This document shows positions 1 to 5,883 of a stretch of 7,443 nucleotides of DNA, piece by piece. The position numbers and the translations under genes were made by a program. The notes under the pieces are model-generated. The model worked only from the letters and a program-made list of their open reading frames with translations, was not told the DNA's origin and made no database searches. This DNA is from JAAYJR01 sp964563975 (GTDB lineage Bacteria; Bacteroidota; Bacteroidia; Bacteroidales; Prolixibacteraceae), in NCBI GenBank assembly GCA_964563975.1, contig CAZLZJ010000081.1:1-7443 (forward strand), given 5' to 3'. Numbering within the stretch: the stretch's first letter is position 1; each line of letters opens with the position of its first letter.

Positions 1-49
1 TATTCAAATTTAATTGTTATTGGCTCTTCAATTACTATAATTAATTAAT

Positions 50-82
50 TTTGGATTTTTTGAATATTTAAGCATAATATTG
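50..82 (+). promoter_or_regulatory. Putative Bacteroidota-type promoter of yidC
   Basis: TTTG at 50-53 is followed after 21 bp by TAATATTG at 75-82. This matches five of the six fixed positions of the Bacteroidota -7 consensus TAnnTTTG, and the -33/-7 spacing is within the family range. Transcription would begin near 88, giving a leader of about 40 nt before the ATG at 130. The surrounding 129 bp is very AT-rich, so a chance match is possible. I see no clear terminator of an upstream gene in this stretch. Confidence 0.4.
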
Positions 83-129
83 CCTGATACTTCTATTTTA
101 TATAAAAACGACATTACCTGAGTGTTAAA

Positions 130-2052
130 ATGGATAAAAATTCAGTTATAGGTATTTTTTTAATTTTCGGGGTGCTGGTTTTGTTTACAATTATTAACAG
201 ACCATCTGAAGAAGAGATCCTTGAAGCAAAGAGAAAACGGGATTCTATTGCTTTGGTTGAAAAAAAGCAGGAAAGATTATTACAATTACAGGAAGAGAAA
301 AGCTTTGACCAGGAAATCACCAATTTACCGGATTCAGTTGATACAGAGACTCTTTTAAAACAAAAGTCTGATCAGCTGGGAGTTTTTGGTCGTGCAGCTG
401 TTGGTGAAGAGCAGTTTTACACCGTTGAAAACAATTTATTTAAAATAACTTTTACAAATAAAGGGGGAAGAATTTATTCAATCGAATTGAAAGAGTATAA
501 AACTTATAAATCATTGCCGGTAATATTGTTTGATGGGCCCGACACAAAATTTGGACTTAACTTTTTTGCACAAAATAGAAGTATTAACACAGATCTGTTA
601 TTTTTTACTCCCCAGTTTTCTGAAGAAAAAATTACGGTAAACGGGCCCGAAGTAAGAAAAGGTAATGAGGGAAGAGTCAAATATAATGAAAATCACCCGG
701 GCAATTCTAAACGGATTGGTTTTCGGCTTGAGGTGGAGCCCGGCAAATTCTTAGAATATATTTACACTATAGAGCATAATTCATATTTAATAGATTTAGA
801 TATGAAATTTGTGGAATTAGATCAATATATTGCGTCAAATCAGGCATATATTAATTTCACCTGGTCATTTGATGTACCGCGGCAGGAACGCATATCACGC
901 TTTGGGGAAGATAGATACACCAACATTGTTTATAAATTTTTTGAAAATGATGTTGATAACCTGCCTCAAGCTAAGTCCGGTGAAAAAAACTTAAGTACCC
1001 GAATTAAATGGATTGGCTTTAAGCAGCTTTTTTTTAACTCTTCAATTATTTCTAAAGATTTTTTTCCAAATGCTTATGTCAGATCAGAAAGGTTTGACAA
1101 TAATGATGAATATCTGGCTAATTTTTTATCTGAAATAGCTTTTCCTTATGAGGGAAAAGATTCGGAAAGCATAGGATTGCAATTTTATTTTGGCCCTAAC
1201 CATTATCAAACCTTAAATCAGTTTGATATAGAGCTGGAACGATTAGTTTACCTGGGTTATTTAATTGTGAGACCTGTAAATAAATATTTGATAATCCCTG
1301 TATTTAATTTTTTGAGAAAATTTATATCTAATTTTGGAATTATTATTCTGTTACTGACAATCTTTATCAAGACAATTCTTTTTCCGTTTACTTACAAGTC
1401 ATATATTTCTCAGGCAAAAATGCGTGCTTTGAAACCGGAAATGGATCAAATTAATAAGAAGTATGGGGATGACAAGCCGATGGAAAAACAGCAGGCAACA
1501 ATGGCGTTGTACAAAAGAGCCGGTGTCAATCCCATGGGAGGTTGCCTCCCGATGCTTTTGCAGTTTCCGATTTTGGTAGCAATGTTTTTTTTCTTTCCCA
1601 CTTCTATTGAATTAAGACAGCAAAGCTTTTTATGGGCTGATGATCTTTCAACATATGATTCCATACTTGATTTGCCATTCTCAATACCGCTTTATGGTGA
1701 TCATGTCAGTCTGTTTTGCCTGTTGATGACTATCACGACAATTATTTCAACCAGATTAAATCAACAAGCTACATCACCGCAGGGAATGCCGGGCATGAAA
1801 ATGATGATGTATATGATGCCGATAATGTTTCTCTTCATACTTAATAACTATTCAGCAGGATTGAGTTATTACTATTTTCTGGCTAACCTCATTACTATCG
1901 GGCAGACTTATATTATCAGGTCTTTTGTTGATGAGAAAAAGATCAGGGCACAGCTGCAGGTTAATAAGAAAAAACCGCTGAAAAAGTCAAAATTTCAAAA
2001 ACGTCTTGAGGATATGGCAAAACAGAGAGGCATTCAAATGCCTAAAAAATAG
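130..2052 (+). CDS. yidC: Membrane protein insertase YidC (Oxa1/Alb3 family)
   Basis: This 640-residue inner-membrane insterase catalyses insertion and folding of membrane proteins, alone or with SecYEG. TM1 is at about 5-22, followed by a charged, probably coiled-coil linker (about 27-60) and the large periplasmic P1 domain (about 95-370). The conserved 60KD_IMP core follows, with TM2 at about 400-420, a cytoplasmic hairpin at about 422-466, and further TMs at about 472-491, 518-540, 557-575 and 578-596. Family signatures are visible: AKMRALKPE, VNPMGGCLP and the YYYFLANL region. Lys414 sits where E. coli YidC has the groove Arg366, so the positive charge is kept. The tail (601-640) has 15 Lys/Arg in 40 residues and is probably a ribosome contact (inference). 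The length is normal for Bacteroidota, longer than the 548 residues of E. coli. The ATG at 130 gives the expected MDKN N-terminus. No Shine-Dalgarno is seen, which is usual in this phylum. Confidence 0.97.
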   Translation: MDKNSVIGIFLIFGVLVLFTIINRPSEEEILEAKRKRDSIALVEKKQERLLQLQEEKSFDQEITNLPDSVDTETLLKQKSDQLGVFGRAAVGEEQFYTVENNLFKITFTNKGGRIYSIELKEYKTYKSLPVILFDGPDTKFGLNFFAQNRSINTDLLFFTPQFSEEKITVNGPEVRKGNEGRVKYNENHPGNSKRIGFRLEVEPGKFLEYIYTIEHNSYLIDLDMKFVELDQYIASNQAYINFTWSFDVPRQERISRFGEDRYTNIVYKFFENDVDNLPQAKSGEKNLSTRIKWIGFKQLFFNSSIISKDFFPNAYVRSERFDNNDEYLANFLSEIAFPYEGKDSESIGLQFYFGPNHYQTLNQFDIELERLVYLGYLIVRPVNKYLIIPVFNFLRKFISNFGIIILLLTIFIKTILFPFTYKSYISQAKMRALKPEMDQINKKYGDDKPMEKQQATMALYKRAGVNPMGGCLPMLLQFPILVAMFFFFPTSIELRQQSFLWADDLSTYDSILDLPFSIPLYGDHVSLFCLLMTITTIISTRLNQQATSPQGMPGMKMMMYMMPIMFLFILNNYSAGLSYYYFLANLITIGQTYIIRSFVDEKKIRAQLQVNKKKPLKKSKFQKRLEDMAKQRGIQMPKK

Positions 2053-2193
2053 TCGGATAATTTTAAAGTTTAAATTAAACTATCTGATTGCTTATCTGTC
2101 AAATATAATGTTACATGAGCCTGTGACATGATAGAAGTTTATAATTCTGAAGCCATCAGGTTCCATTTTTTATAAAATTTAAATTGTTTGAAA

Positions 2194-2589
2194 ATGAAGA
2201 GAATTGTAATTTTTTTGATTGCGGTTTTCGCAGGAACCAATCTGCTCATGGCGCAGCCCGGGCAGGATAGGAGATCGTTTGATCCGGAAACTATGGCCAA
2301 ACGTCAGACAGAGCAACTTAAAGAGTTGTTAAGCCTGACTAAAGATCAGGAAAAAAAAGTTTATGACCTTAACCTGGAAAGTAGTAAGCAAATGAGAGCT
2401 TTACGTGAAAAAAGCCGAAATAGTGGCAGTGGCTTTGAAGGTATGAGAGAAAAAATGGGCGAGATAAGGGAAAAACAGGATGTAAAAATGAAAGGGATTC
2501 TCTCTGAAGCTCAGTGGAAGAAATATCAAAAGTACCAGGAAGAGAGAAGGCAACAAAGGGGCCAGGGAAGACCCGGATCTTCACGGTAA
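2194..2589 (+). CDS. Small secreted Spy/CpxP-like LTxxQ protein
   Basis: This is a predicted periplasmic protein of 131 residues. A signal peptide is clear: basic MKR, hydrophobic core 4-19, and likely cleavage after LLMA (Ala20|Gln21). The mature part is helical and strongly charged, with an LTKDQ motif at 48-52 and a second, LSEAQ, at 103-107. This is the two-motif pattern of the Spy/CpxP family and of related Bacteroidota proteins such as DUF4890. The C-terminus (about 116-131) is rich in Arg, Gln and Gly. E. coli Spy is an ATP-independent periplasmic chaperone; a similar role here is inference. I chose the ATG at 2194. An in-frame TTG at 2188 would only add two residues before the same signal peptide. 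It lies 141 bp after yidC, so it could be co-transcribed or have its own promoter, but I found no convincing one. Its end overlaps the convergent ribH by 9 bp. Confidence 0.8.
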   Translation: MKRIVIFLIAVFAGTNLLMAQPGQDRRSFDPETMAKRQTEQLKELLSLTKDQEKKVYDLNLESSKQMRALREKSRNSGSGFEGMREKMGEIREKQDVKMKGILSEAQWKKYQKYQEERRQQRGQGRPGSSR

Positions 2590-3081
2590 GTATTGTTTGG
2601 AGAAAGAGTGTTTTAAGTGAATCATTTTAATTGCGGCAATAGCGGCTTCATCGCCTTTATTGCCGTATTTTCCACCTGCGCGATCTTTTGCCTGCTGAAG
2701 GTTATTGGTGGTTAATACCCCGAAAATAAATGGTTTATTGTACTTTAAATTTAATGTAGTAGTACCGGCAGAAACTCCCTGACAAATATATTTAAAGTGA
2801 GGTGTTTCACCTTTTATTACACAGCCTAACAGGATTACTGCATCTACATTCTCAAATTCGGCAAAGTACTGAGCGCCAAGAGGAAGTTCAAAGCTGCCGG
2901 GTACATATTTTAAAATTATATTTTCAGCTGTTGCGCCGTGTCTTTTCAAGGTTTCAACTGCTCCTTGTGCAAGTACGGAAGTAATGGTGTAATTCCATTC
3001 GGAAATTACAATTCCTATACGCATATTATTTGCAGGAGGTACAGATGAAGCATCGTATTGTGAAAGATTTTTAGTTGTCAT
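2581..3081 (-). CDS. ribH: 6,7-dimethyl-8-ribityllumazine synthase
   Basis: RibH condenses 5-amino-6-ribitylaminouracil with 3,4-dihydroxy-2-butanone 4-phosphate to make lumazine, the penultimate step of riboflavin synthesis, in the cytoplasm. The 166-residue protein shows the family motifs in order: ISEWNYTIT (26-34), VPGSFELP (60-67), GCVIKGETPHFKYI (86-99) with the catalytic His95, and FGVLTTNNLQQA (120-131) followed by DRAGGKYGNKG with the phosphate-binding Arg134. Trp29 occupies the ring-stacking position that is Phe22 in Bacillus subtilis. The length is near normal with slight extensions at both ends. It starts 3 bp after the TPR gene stop, so the two are surely one transcription unit. 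No FMN riboswitch is seen in the leader of that unit, so flavin control at that level is not apparent. No other riboflavin gene is present here. Confidence 0.97.
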   Translation of the reverse strand: MTTKNLSQYDASSVPPANNMRIGIVISEWNYTITSVLAQGAVETLKRHGATAENIILKYVPGSFELPLGAQYFAEFENVDAVILLGCVIKGETPHFKYICQGVSAGTTTLNLKYNKPFIFGVLTTNNLQQAKDRAGGKYGNKGDEAAIAAIKMIHLKHSFSKQYLP

Positions 3082-3084
3082 AAA

Positions 3085-3771
3085 TCAATTTAACAAATTT
3101 TCAACCGTTGCAATATACTTATCTATATTTTGCCCTTCGGGAGACTGTGGATATTTCTCTTTAATCTCTTTGTAAATAGCCAATGCGCCACTTAAATCTT
3201 CCATCGATTCTAATAACCTGGCAGCCTTCATCATAAAAACAGGATTTGTAAATTCATTGTTATTTAAAGAGTATGCCTTTTTATAATAATTTAGTGCTTC
3301 CTTCTCCTTTCCCAGCTCTAACTTGGCATCTCCCTTTGCACCTTCGGCAACTGTTGCAAGCAATAAGTCTTTAGTCTTGAAATCATTAAGATAGTCAAAT
3401 GCCTCTTCATATTGTCCAAGATGTAAAAATGATATACCCGTATAATATTTAGCCAGATTAGCAGATTTGGTCATTGTGTAATCATCAATAATATCCAAGA
3501 AGCCCAAATAGTTACCATCGCCATTTATGGCAAGGTTAAAAGAATCTTTTTCAAAATAGTTCTCTGCCATAAACATTTGCGATTGGGCTTCTTTTTCACG
3601 GGGCTGTAAATAGAATTTGTTAAAAGCCAGATATCCCATTACTATCAAAATGATAGCACCGATAACATATGAAATAGGTTTTTGATTTTCTTCAATGAAT
3701 TGTTCGGTTTTGGTTAAGACAGTTTCTAATTCCTGTATATTATCAGCTTTTCGGGTTTTCTTTTTTGCCAT
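3085..3771 (-). CDS. Membrane-anchored TPR protein, YfgM-like
   Basis: This protein of 228 residues has a basic, charged N-terminal cytoplasmic segment (1-32), one transmembrane helix (about 33-50) and a periplasmic C-terminal domain of helical repeats. At least three TPR-like units can be made out at about 103-136, 139-172 and 177-210, with typical small and aromatic positions (for example the ALNYYKKAYSL and ALAIYKEIKEKYP segments). Topology and length resemble the TPR_21/YfgM family; E. coli YfgM partners PpiD at the SecYEG translocon. A similar envelope role here is inference. I chose the ATG at 3771 (MAKKK). An upstream in-frame TTG at 3786 would lie only a few bases from the predicted transcription start, so it is unlikely. 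The gene is first in a two-gene unit with ribH, 3 bp apart, and diverges from recF. No enzymatic motif is seen. Confidence 0.85.
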   Translation of the reverse strand: MAKKKTRKADNIQELETVLTKTEQFIEENQKPISYVIGAIILIVMGYLAFNKFYLQPREKEAQSQMFMAENYFEKDSFNLAINGDGNYLGFLDIIDDYTMTKSANLAKYYTGISFLHLGQYEEAFDYLNDFKTKDLLLATVAEGAKGDAKLELGKEKEALNYYKKAYSLNNNEFTNPVFMMKAARLLESMEDLSGALAIYKEIKEKYPQSPEGQNIDKYIATVENLLN

Positions 3772-3796
3772 ATTAAAAGATTTCAAAATTTTGTCG

Positions 3797-3828
3797 CAAA
3801 AATAGCTATTTTTTATTAACCTAACAGA
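3797..3828 (-). promoter_or_regulatory. Putative promoter of the TPR-ribH unit
   Basis: Read on the minus strand, TATTTTTG (3804 to 3797) is a perfect TAnnTTTG -7 box. TCTG (3828 to 3825), 20 bp upstream, matches three of four bases of the TTTG -33 box. Transcription would start near 3791, leaving about 20 nt before the ATG at 3771. This supports that start over the TTG at 3786 and leaves no room for a riboswitch. Confidence 0.5.
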
Positions 3829-3906
3829 AAAGTAGATCTATTTTTGGCTATAAATCACTATGTTCATTATCTTGAATTGTTAATACACCTGATACTCATT
3901 TTTAAT

Positions 3907-3914
3907 TAGCTTTG
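3907..3914 (+). promoter_or_regulatory. Putative -7 element of the recF promoter
   Basis: TAGCTTTG is a perfect TAnnTTTG match ending 26 bp before the recF ATG, which would give a leader of about 20 nt. No TTTG is present 19-21 bp upstream; the nearest is ATTG at 3876-3879, 27 bp away. The -33 half is therefore weak or absent, and the promoter may be weak or activator-dependent. Confidence 0.45.
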
Positions 3915-3940
3915 CAAGTTAAAGTCGAATGGGCTGAAAA

Positions 3941-5047
3941 ATGTACATTAAAGAAATTTCAATATTAAATTTTAAAAATCTGAAAGATGTTCAGGTCTCT
4001 TTTTCTGCAAGATTAAATTGCTTGATTGGCAATAATGGTGCGGGTAAGACTAACCTAATGGATGCCATCTACTATTTATCATTTTGTAAAAGCTTTTTTA
4101 ATGCATCCGATCAGTTGAATATAATGCATCATGAAGATTTTTTCCTGATAAATGGAATTTATAAACGTCTTGATTCAAAGGAGTTTGTCTCTTGTGCATT
4201 ACAAAAAGGTCAAAAAAAACAATTTAAACGAAATTCAAAGGCATACAGTAAGCTGGCAGATCATATCGGGCTGCTCCCTTTGGTTATGATAACACCGGCC
4301 GATATGAATCTTATAACGGGAGGGAGCGCTGAAAGGCGTAAATTTATGGATGGGGTAATTTCACAATATGACTCCAATTATCTGGATGATCTTATTCAAT
4401 ATAACAGAGCTGTTTTTCAAAGAAACAGTCTGCTCAGACAATTTGCTTCAGATAGCTACTTTGACCGGGAATTGTTGTCGGTATGGGATAGTCGCTTAAT
4501 AGAATATGGCAGCCGCATACATCAGAAGCGCTGCAACTTTATAAAAGGTCTGATACCGGTTTTTCAAAAATATTACTCTTTTATTTCAATGGAAAATGAA
4601 AAGGTGGAACTTGTTCATCAATCTGATCTGTATAATAGCAATTTTGAATTGCTGCTTAAAGAGAATATTGAAAAAGACAGATCTTTACAATATACAACCA
4701 CAGGTATTCACAGAGATGATCTGCTTTTCAACATTAGCAGATATCCTATAAAAAAGCTTGGCTCACAAGGTCAAAAAAAAACATATTTAGTGGCATTGAA
4801 AATGGCTCAGTTCCAATTTATTGCGGGAATATCGGATATGAAACCCATATTACTTCTTGATGATATATTTGATAAATTGGACCGTAATCGTGTTGAACAA
4901 ATAATTAAGCTGGTTATTGGTGATCAGTTTGGACAAATTTTTATTACAGACACTAACAGAAGCCATCTTGATGGGATTTTAAAGGAGATGACATCGGATT
5001 ATCAGATTTTTGAGGTTAAATCAGGATCAATTATACAAATTTTATGA
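3941..5047 (+). CDS. recF: DNA replication and repair protein RecF
   Basis: RecF is an SMC/ABC-type ATPase that binds gapped DNA and, with RecO and RecR, loads RecA for recombinational gap repair. The 368-residue protein is full length for the family. It opens with the typical MYIKEISILNFKNL strand pattern. The Walker A motif is GNNGAGKT at 30-37, the ABC signature region is GSQGQKK at 274-280, and Walker B with D-loop is ILLLDDIFDKLD at 303-314. The region around GGSAERRKFMD (127-137) is also characteristic of RecF. The ATG at 3941 gives the expected N-terminus; no Shine-Dalgarno is present. The stop codon overlaps the next gene by 4 bp (ATGA), so translation of the two is probably coupled. 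It is not beside dnaA or dnaN here, unlike the classical origin cluster, though the link to a DUF721/DciA gene is kept. Confidence 0.97.
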   Translation: MYIKEISILNFKNLKDVQVSFSARLNCLIGNNGAGKTNLMDAIYYLSFCKSFFNASDQLNIMHHEDFFLINGIYKRLDSKEFVSCALQKGQKKQFKRNSKAYSKLADHIGLLPLVMITPADMNLITGGSAERRKFMDGVISQYDSNYLDDLIQYNRAVFQRNSLLRQFASDSYFDRELLSVWDSRLIEYGSRIHQKRCNFIKGLIPVFQKYYSFISMENEKVELVHQSDLYNSNFELLLKENIEKDRSLQYTTTGIHRDDLLFNISRYPIKKLGSQGQKKTYLVALKMAQFQFIAGISDMKPILLLDDIFDKLDRNRVEQIIKLVIGDQFGQIFITDTNRSHLDGILKEMTSDYQIFEVKSGSIIQIL

Positions 5048-5288
5048 GAAAAAGTGATAGTCAGCCGCTTAGTGAAGTACTGCGTGAATATATTAAAGAG
5101 ATGAGATTTGACAGGAAACTGAAAGAAGTTGATGTCGTACAGTCATGGCAGGGATTGCTGGGAAATACCATTGCACGCTATACGCGCAATGTCTACTTTT
5201 CAAAAGGTATTTTATTTGTTGAAATAAATTCACCGATAGTTAAGAATGAACTGATAATGATCCGTGAAGAAATTCGTTCCCGCCTGAA
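5044..5288 (+). CDS. DUF721/DciA-like protein, 3' end lost in gap
   Basis: This small protein has 81 residues visible before a run of N; related Bacteroidota proteins are about 95-100 residues, so roughly 15 residues and the stop are missing. It has the DUF721/DciA pattern: an N-terminal helix with LSEVLREYIKEM (9-20), the conserved Trp35 in VVQSWQGLLG, the IARYT segment (43-47), a beta hairpin with GILFVEINSP (55-64), and the helix NELIMIREEIRSRL (68-81). DciA proteins help load the replicative helicase in bacteria lacking DnaC. Whether this short Bacteroidota form does so is inference. The ATG overlaps the recF stop by 4 bp, and recF-DUF721 adjacency is also known near the origin in Actinobacteria. 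Frames that stay open through the N run are artefacts, so I end the gene at the last real base. Confidence 0.85.
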
Positions 5289-5388
5289 NNNNNNNNNNNN
5301 NNNNNNNNNNNNNNNNNNNNNNNNNNNNNNNNNNNNNNNNNNNNNNNNNNNNNNNNNNNNNNNNNNNNNNNNNNNNNNNNNNNNNNNN
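5289..5388. other. Assembly gap of exactly 100 N
   Basis: Exactly 100 undetermined bases suggest a scaffold join of unknown true size. It removes the 3' ends of two convergent genes. By family lengths about 15 codons of the DUF721 gene and about 11-12 codons of ndk are missing, plus both stops, so at least about 85 bp of coding sequence plus any intergenic terminator belongs here. Confidence 0.98.
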
Positions 5389-5771
5389 TCTATAACGGCA
5401 TTTTCATCACTATCGGAACCATGTACCGCATTTTGTTGAAGGTCTGTTCCATATAAGTTTCTAACACTCCCTTTTTCAGCACTTTTTGGATCAGTTGCTC
5501 CGATCAGCTTTCTGAAGTCATTTACGGCATTTTCTTTTTCCAGCAAAGCAGCAATTATCGGTCCGGAACTCATAAATTGAACAAGGGATTCATAAAATGG
5601 TCTCCCTTTGTGAACGGCATAAAATAATCCTGCCTGTTGAAGATTCAGATGTACCATTTTTAATGCCTTTATTTTAAATCCTGATTCGTTAATCATTTTC
5701 AATATTGCTCCTGCATGGTTATTCTTAAAAGCAGTAGGCTTGATTATTGTCAAAGTAATGTTACCTGCCAT
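5389..5771 (-). CDS. ndk: Nucleoside-diphosphate kinase, C-terminus lost in gap
   Basis: Ndk transfers the gamma phosphate of ATP to other nucleoside diphosphates through a phospho-histidine intermediate, balancing NTP and dNTP pools. The visible 127 residues hold all the expected active-site positions: Lys11, Tyr51, Phe59, Arg87, Thr93, Arg104, Asn114 and the catalytic His117 in NAVHGSDSDE. The family is about 138-140 residues, so about 11-12 C-terminal residues are hidden in the N run. I chose the ATG at 5771 (MAGN) because it gives the usual spacing to the IKP motif. A second ATG at 5777 adds only two residues (MT). The gene converges with the recF-DUF721 pair and diverges from the DHH phosphoesterase. 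A perfect inverted repeat covers its start region, suggesting regulation of initiation. Confidence 0.95.
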
Positions 5772-5775
5772 TGTC

Positions 5776-5818
5776 ATTTTTGTTAATATTTAATAATTAC
5801 GACAATATTAACAAAAAT
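5776..5818. repeat. Perfect 15-bp inverted repeat at ndk start
   Basis: The left arm ATTTTTGTTAATATT (5776-5790) is the exact reverse complement of the right arm at 5804-5818, with a 13-bp spacer. In ndk orientation the near arm overlaps the first two bases of the ATG at 5777. The far arm overlaps the putative -7 box. It could be an operator for a dimeric regulator. If transcription starts upstream of 5818, it could instead form an RNA hairpin hiding the start. It is AT-rich with no GC core, so it is a poor terminator candidate. Confidence 0.85.
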
Positions 5819-5843
5819 TGAATAGAATAGCATTTGCTCCAAT
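5812..5843 (-). promoter_or_regulatory. Possible ndk promoter
   Basis: On the minus strand AATTTTTG (5819 to 5812) matches five of six fixed positions of TAnnTTTG, and ATTG (5843 to 5840) lies 20 bp upstream. Transcription would start near 5806, inside the inverted repeat, with a leader of about 30 nt. A second imperfect box, TAATATTG (5810 to 5803), lies within the repeat but lacks a -33 partner. The AT-rich context makes this tentative. Confidence 0.3.
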
Positions 5844-5862
5844 TTGAGATTTCTTATATTTG
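5833..5862 (+). promoter_or_regulatory. Promoter of the DHH phosphoesterase-FKBP unit
   Basis: TTTG at 5833-5836 is followed after 18 bp by TATATTTG at 5855-5862, a perfect TAnnTTTG box. This is the best complete promoter match in the window. Transcription would begin near 5868. That leaves about 16 nt before the TTG at 5884 but only about 7 nt before the TTG at 5875, which favours the later start. Confidence 0.6.
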
Positions 5863-5883
5863 TCAGTTTAATAATTGATAGCT

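Noticed and set aside
114..323. Minus-strand open frame over the yidC start
   Set aside because: It is antisense to the certain yidC N-terminus, has no recognisable motif, and is low-complexity Ser/Phe-rich. The minus-strand frames at 1446-1664 and 2369-2584 and the plus-strand frame at 2802-2984 are antisense to yidC, the Spy-like gene and ribH in the same way.
2067..2081. AT-rich palindrome AGTTTAA-A-TTAAACT just after yidC as a terminator
   Set aside because: The stem has only two GC pairs, the central loop is one base, and no T-run follows, so it would be a poor intrinsic terminator.
2567..2582. GAAGA/TCTTC inverted repeat as a bidirectional terminator
   Set aside because: The 5-bp stem with a 6-base loop lies inside both coding regions and has no adjacent T-run on either strand.
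3772..3840. FMN riboswitch ahead of the TPR-ribH unit
   Set aside because: The predicted leader is only about 20 nt and no conserved RFN-element segments are visible on the minus strand.
5044..5439. Open frame running through the N gap as a 131-residue protein
   Set aside because: The part after the gap is antisense to ndk (its Ser-Asp-Glu-Asn region), so the extension is an artefact of undefined bases. The same applies to the minus-strand frame 5193-5777 beyond 5389.
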